From positions 1-45,242 of the forward strand of contig JAFGXX010000189.1 in assembly GCA_016936435.1 (NCBI GenBank): DNA of 45,242 nt. Reading direction: 5' to 3'. Below, in pieces: positions 43,544-45,242 of this stretch. The stretch is from Bacteroidales bacterium (lineage in GTDB: Bacteria > Bacteroidota > Bacteroidia > Bacteroidales > VadinHA17). Under the pieces are notes generated by a model. It was given only the letters and a program-made list of their open reading frames with translations, did not search any database and was not told the DNA's origin. The translations under genes and the position numbers were made by a program. Position 1 is the first letter of the stretch. The number at the start of each line of letters is the position of its first letter.

Positions 43544-44182
43544 TTATCTCCTGTTATAAATTGACTCTGCAACTGAGGGCTCAAAATTAGCAATTCCCTC
43601 TACAGTTTCTTTTCTTTTTTCGATTAAATAAAGTACCGATTCGTAGTTATTGCCGTCAATCTCGGTCCAGCCGGCAAGGCAGCATTTAACTATATCACTG
43701 TAAAATAGTTGTGAGACATAGTTTACCAGGAAAACGGGATTGAAACTTTCTGTAACGAAAAAGTTTCCTTCACCGGTTATCTTATGTCTTATACATATCT
43801 CGCCGATTACGACGTTCGGGAGGGTGTAAACGAAAATGGAAGGACTGGGAAAATAATCTGATCTGTCGGAGATGGACTTCTGATGATTTCTGTCGGTGTC
43901 AAGTGAAGAGGAAGAATTCATAAGTATTATTCCTGTTTCGCTGCCTGCATACCGGTCGCTTATCTTTTTTTTATTTATCAGAATATCAGCAGTCAGGAAA
44001 CCTAGTCGCGAGAGCTTGTCCATTTTATGAAATTTAGGATAGTTGACCCCGAAATGCCGGTACACTCCCGTCGAAAACTCACTGAACAGGGCTTCGTTGC
44101 CCTTATACAGATGTTCACCATCCACGATGACAAGATTATCCCGTATGCAACAGTATCCCGTTATGACGATTTCTTCATTCAT
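43544..44182 (-). CDS. Short KS-like protein lacking the active-site cysteine
   Basis: A 212-residue protein that looks like the N-terminal half of a ketosynthase: EIVITGYCCIRDN, KFHKMDKLSRLGFLTADILI and a core ETGIILMNSSSSLD followed by PNVVIGEICIRHKITGEGN. Where KSs carry TACSS, it has FVTESFNP with Ser146 at the cysteine position; the C-terminal half with the two His residues is absent. It overlaps the partial KS gene by 4 bases (ATGA). It is too well coupled and too long to be debris, so it may be a structural partner. Fold assignment is by eye; function unknown. Confidence 0.72.
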   Translation of the reverse strand: MNEEIVITGYCCIRDNLVIVDGEHLYKGNEALFSEFSTGVYRHFGVNYPKFHKMDKLSRLGFLTADILINKKKISDRYAGSETGIILMNSSSSLDTDRNHQKSISDRSDYFPSPSIFVYTLPNVVIGEICIRHKITGEGNFFVTESFNPVFLVNYVSQLFYSDIVKCCLAGWTEIDGNNYESVLYLIEKRKETVEGIANFEPSVAESIYNRR

Positions 44183-45242
44183 TGTATCGAAAATGATATT
44201 ACAGCGTTACAGCCTCCGAAGCCCGAGGCAATTTTAAGGCATTTGCCGGTATTGACCTTAATTGCTGAACGCGTTATGTTCAGGGGATGGCTTACCCCCA
44301 TTTCGGTGAATCCCATAGTGGAAGGCACAACTCCGTTTATAAGCGACCAGATGCTCATTACGGATTCTAATATTCCCGCCGCTCCGAGTGTATGTCCCCA
44401 GTATCCCTTGAGGCTGTTGACCGGTATTTCCTGCAGTCCCGCCCTGGTAATTGCTATCGACTCCATTTCATCGTTATAGGGTGTGGCTGTTCCGTGTGCA
44501 GAAATGAATGCAATATCCTCCGGCTCTTTTTCGAGAAGCTTACTGATAGCAAGGTATAATCCTTCGCCGGTCCTTGAAGGCCCTGATATATGGTTCGCAT
44601 CGTTGCTTGAAAATCCGTGTCCCGCCTTCACAGGTTTTTTTTCTGTGCTGAAGGGTCTTGCTGACAGGATGAGGGTCCCTGAACCTTCTCCCAGCGAAAG
44701 ACCGTCCCTCGATTTATCGAAGGGCCTGCAGGGACCTGTGCTCAGCGATTTGAATGAATTGAATCCTGAGTAGACAAACTCCGTGATGATGTCGGTCCCG
44801 TTTATGATAACATGGTCGAAAAAACCGCCCCTGATCAGTCTTGAACCTGTAATAATGGCCTGAATACCGGAAATACAGGCGTCGGAAACAACCAGTGGCT
44901 CATTAGCGAAACCGAAATATCTCTGTATCTTTCTTGCTGTATGCCAGAGGTAGACATCTTTTAACTGCGGTGTCCCCCCGTGGTCACTTCGCAGCAGGTC
45001 TATATTTCCTTTGGTTGTAGATAAAATAAAGAGTGTACGTTCGTTATGAATTTCGAAACCTGTTTTTTCCAAAACATCGTTGATAGAAAGAACAGCCATC
45101 TTTTCAAGGCGCGAGTATAACCGTGGACTGGCGAGAGCTGAAAATTTATCATCCAGTAAGATGCTGTCTGCCAGTGAGGCATAGAATGGCTCAGGTGAAA
45201 TTGCGGTATCTTCATGCAGGCGGATACCTGTTTTTCCCTGCA
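44179..45242 (-). CDS. Beta-ketoacyl-ACP synthase, partial (runs off the right end)
   Basis: A ketosynthase with complete triad residues: Cys in VSDACISGIQAI, His in ISAHGTATPYND and His in GYWGHTLGAAG. An ATG at 45099 could be taken as the start, but the same frame stays open to the window edge and translates as a normal KS N-terminal region ending LYSRLEKMAVLSI, so the gene is cut by the window and 45099 is internal. At least 353 residues are visible; about 20-50 are missing. It may be the second KS (ApeR-like) of the pathway. Product confident. Confidence 0.92.
   Translation of the reverse strand, partial: QGKTGIRLHEDTAISPEPFYASLADSILLDDKFSALASPRLYSRLEKMAVLSINDVLEKTGFEIHNERTLFILSTTKGNIDLLRSDHGGTPQLKDVYLWHTARKIQRYFGFANEPLVVSDACISGIQAIITGSRLIRGGFFDHVIINGTDIITEFVYSGFNSFKSLSTGPCRPFDKSRDGLSLGEGSGTLILSARPFSTEKKPVKAGHGFSSNDANHISGPSRTGEGLYLAISKLLEKEPEDIAFISAHGTATPYNDEMESIAITRAGLQEIPVNSLKGYWGHTLGAAGILESVMSIWSLINGVVPSTMGFTEMGVSHPLNITRSAIKVNTGKCLKIASGFGGCNAVISFSIQ

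Larger units (their letters stand above)
38572..45242 (-). other. Type II PKS operon, aryl polyene/flexirubin-like (3' part)
   Basis: Nine minus-strand genes, most overlapping or within a few bases, encode two active-looking ketosynthases, a Cys-less KS-like protein, an ACP, a chain-length-factor-like protein, a NodB deacetylase, a LolA-like carrier, a lipoprotein and a FabZ-like dehydratase. This gene content matches the core of aryl polyene or flexirubin clusters. Starter-unit genes, ketoreductase, ACP activation and the exporter are not seen and may lie beyond the right edge. The pigment assignment is inference. Confidence 0.75.

Noticed and set aside
1-45242. Mobile element, prophage, CRISPR array or tRNA gene
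   Set aside because: No transposase, integrase, direct-repeat array, att-like repeat or tRNA cloverleaf was recognised on either strand; short T-runs and palindromes did not form such structures.

Overview
The window looks like chromosomal DNA of a Bacteroidota bacterium, most likely order Bacteroidales/Marinilabiliales (order-level placement is inference). The evidence is: several gene starts preceded by the Bacteroidota-type -7 element TAnnTTTG with few Shine-Dalgarno sequences; a TPR-PD40-CRD-OmpA protein of the PorE type; a BT_3928-like DoxX protein beside tpiA; folP next to cdaA; a fused FeoA-FeoB; GH92 and PL11 glycan enzymes; and a Bacteroidota-style type II polyketide (aryl polyene/flexirubin-like) operon at the right edge. 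I saw no rRNA, tRNA, transposase, phage gene, integrase or CRISPR array. No gene-free stretch reaches 300 bases.

Layout. 1-1404: the 3' end of clpB, convergent with an overlapping STAS-Hpt regulatory pair. 1554-3674: a PorE-like envelope protein. 3824-5642: gcvT overlapping comB. 5750-10735: serC, serA, a DUF1015 gene, yggS and a dihydroorotate-dehydrogenase-like gene, all on the plus strand and closely spaced. 10771-12773: a helical hypothetical protein (minus strand), then a lipoprotein and a small secreted protein (plus). 12822-16704: uvrA divergent from an ECF sigma factor, which is followed by a small protein and a clear terminator. 16759-18011: a compact SPFH / Arc-like / zinc-ribbon trio. 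25925 down to 18018 (minus): tmk, a DoxX-like protein, tpiA, a 1498-residue secreted protein of unknown function, and rsmE. 26119-29983: folP, cdaA, an amidohydrolase and an SDR enzyme. 30102-33312: a lipoprotein form of YhcH/YiaL and feoAB behind a structured leader. 33314-38372: a GH92 glycosidase, a PL11 lyase and a lipoprotein.

45242 down to 38572 (minus): the 3' part of a type II PKS operon running off the right end. Its order is ketosynthase (partial), a short Cys-less ketosynthase-like protein, ACP, ketosynthase, a chain-length-factor-like protein lacking all three catalytic residues, a NodB-type deacetylase, a LolA-like carrier, a lipoprotein and a FabZ-like dehydratase. Gaps are at most a few tens of bases and many genes overlap, so they are probably translated from one mRNA. 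By analogy to aryl polyene clusters it should build a polyunsaturated acyl chain on the ACP and deliver it to the outer membrane.

The most interesting leads are: (1) this PKS operon with its two catalytically degenerate KS-like proteins and a coupled deacetylase; (2) the serine locus, which has no serB but carries a ComB-type phosphatase and a DUF1015 protein with an ADGHHR motif resembling that of ParB-fold serine kinases, plus a SerA whose catalytic His appears replaced by Lys; (3) the nested inverted repeats ahead of feoAB; and (4) the SPFH / Arc / zinc-ribbon module.
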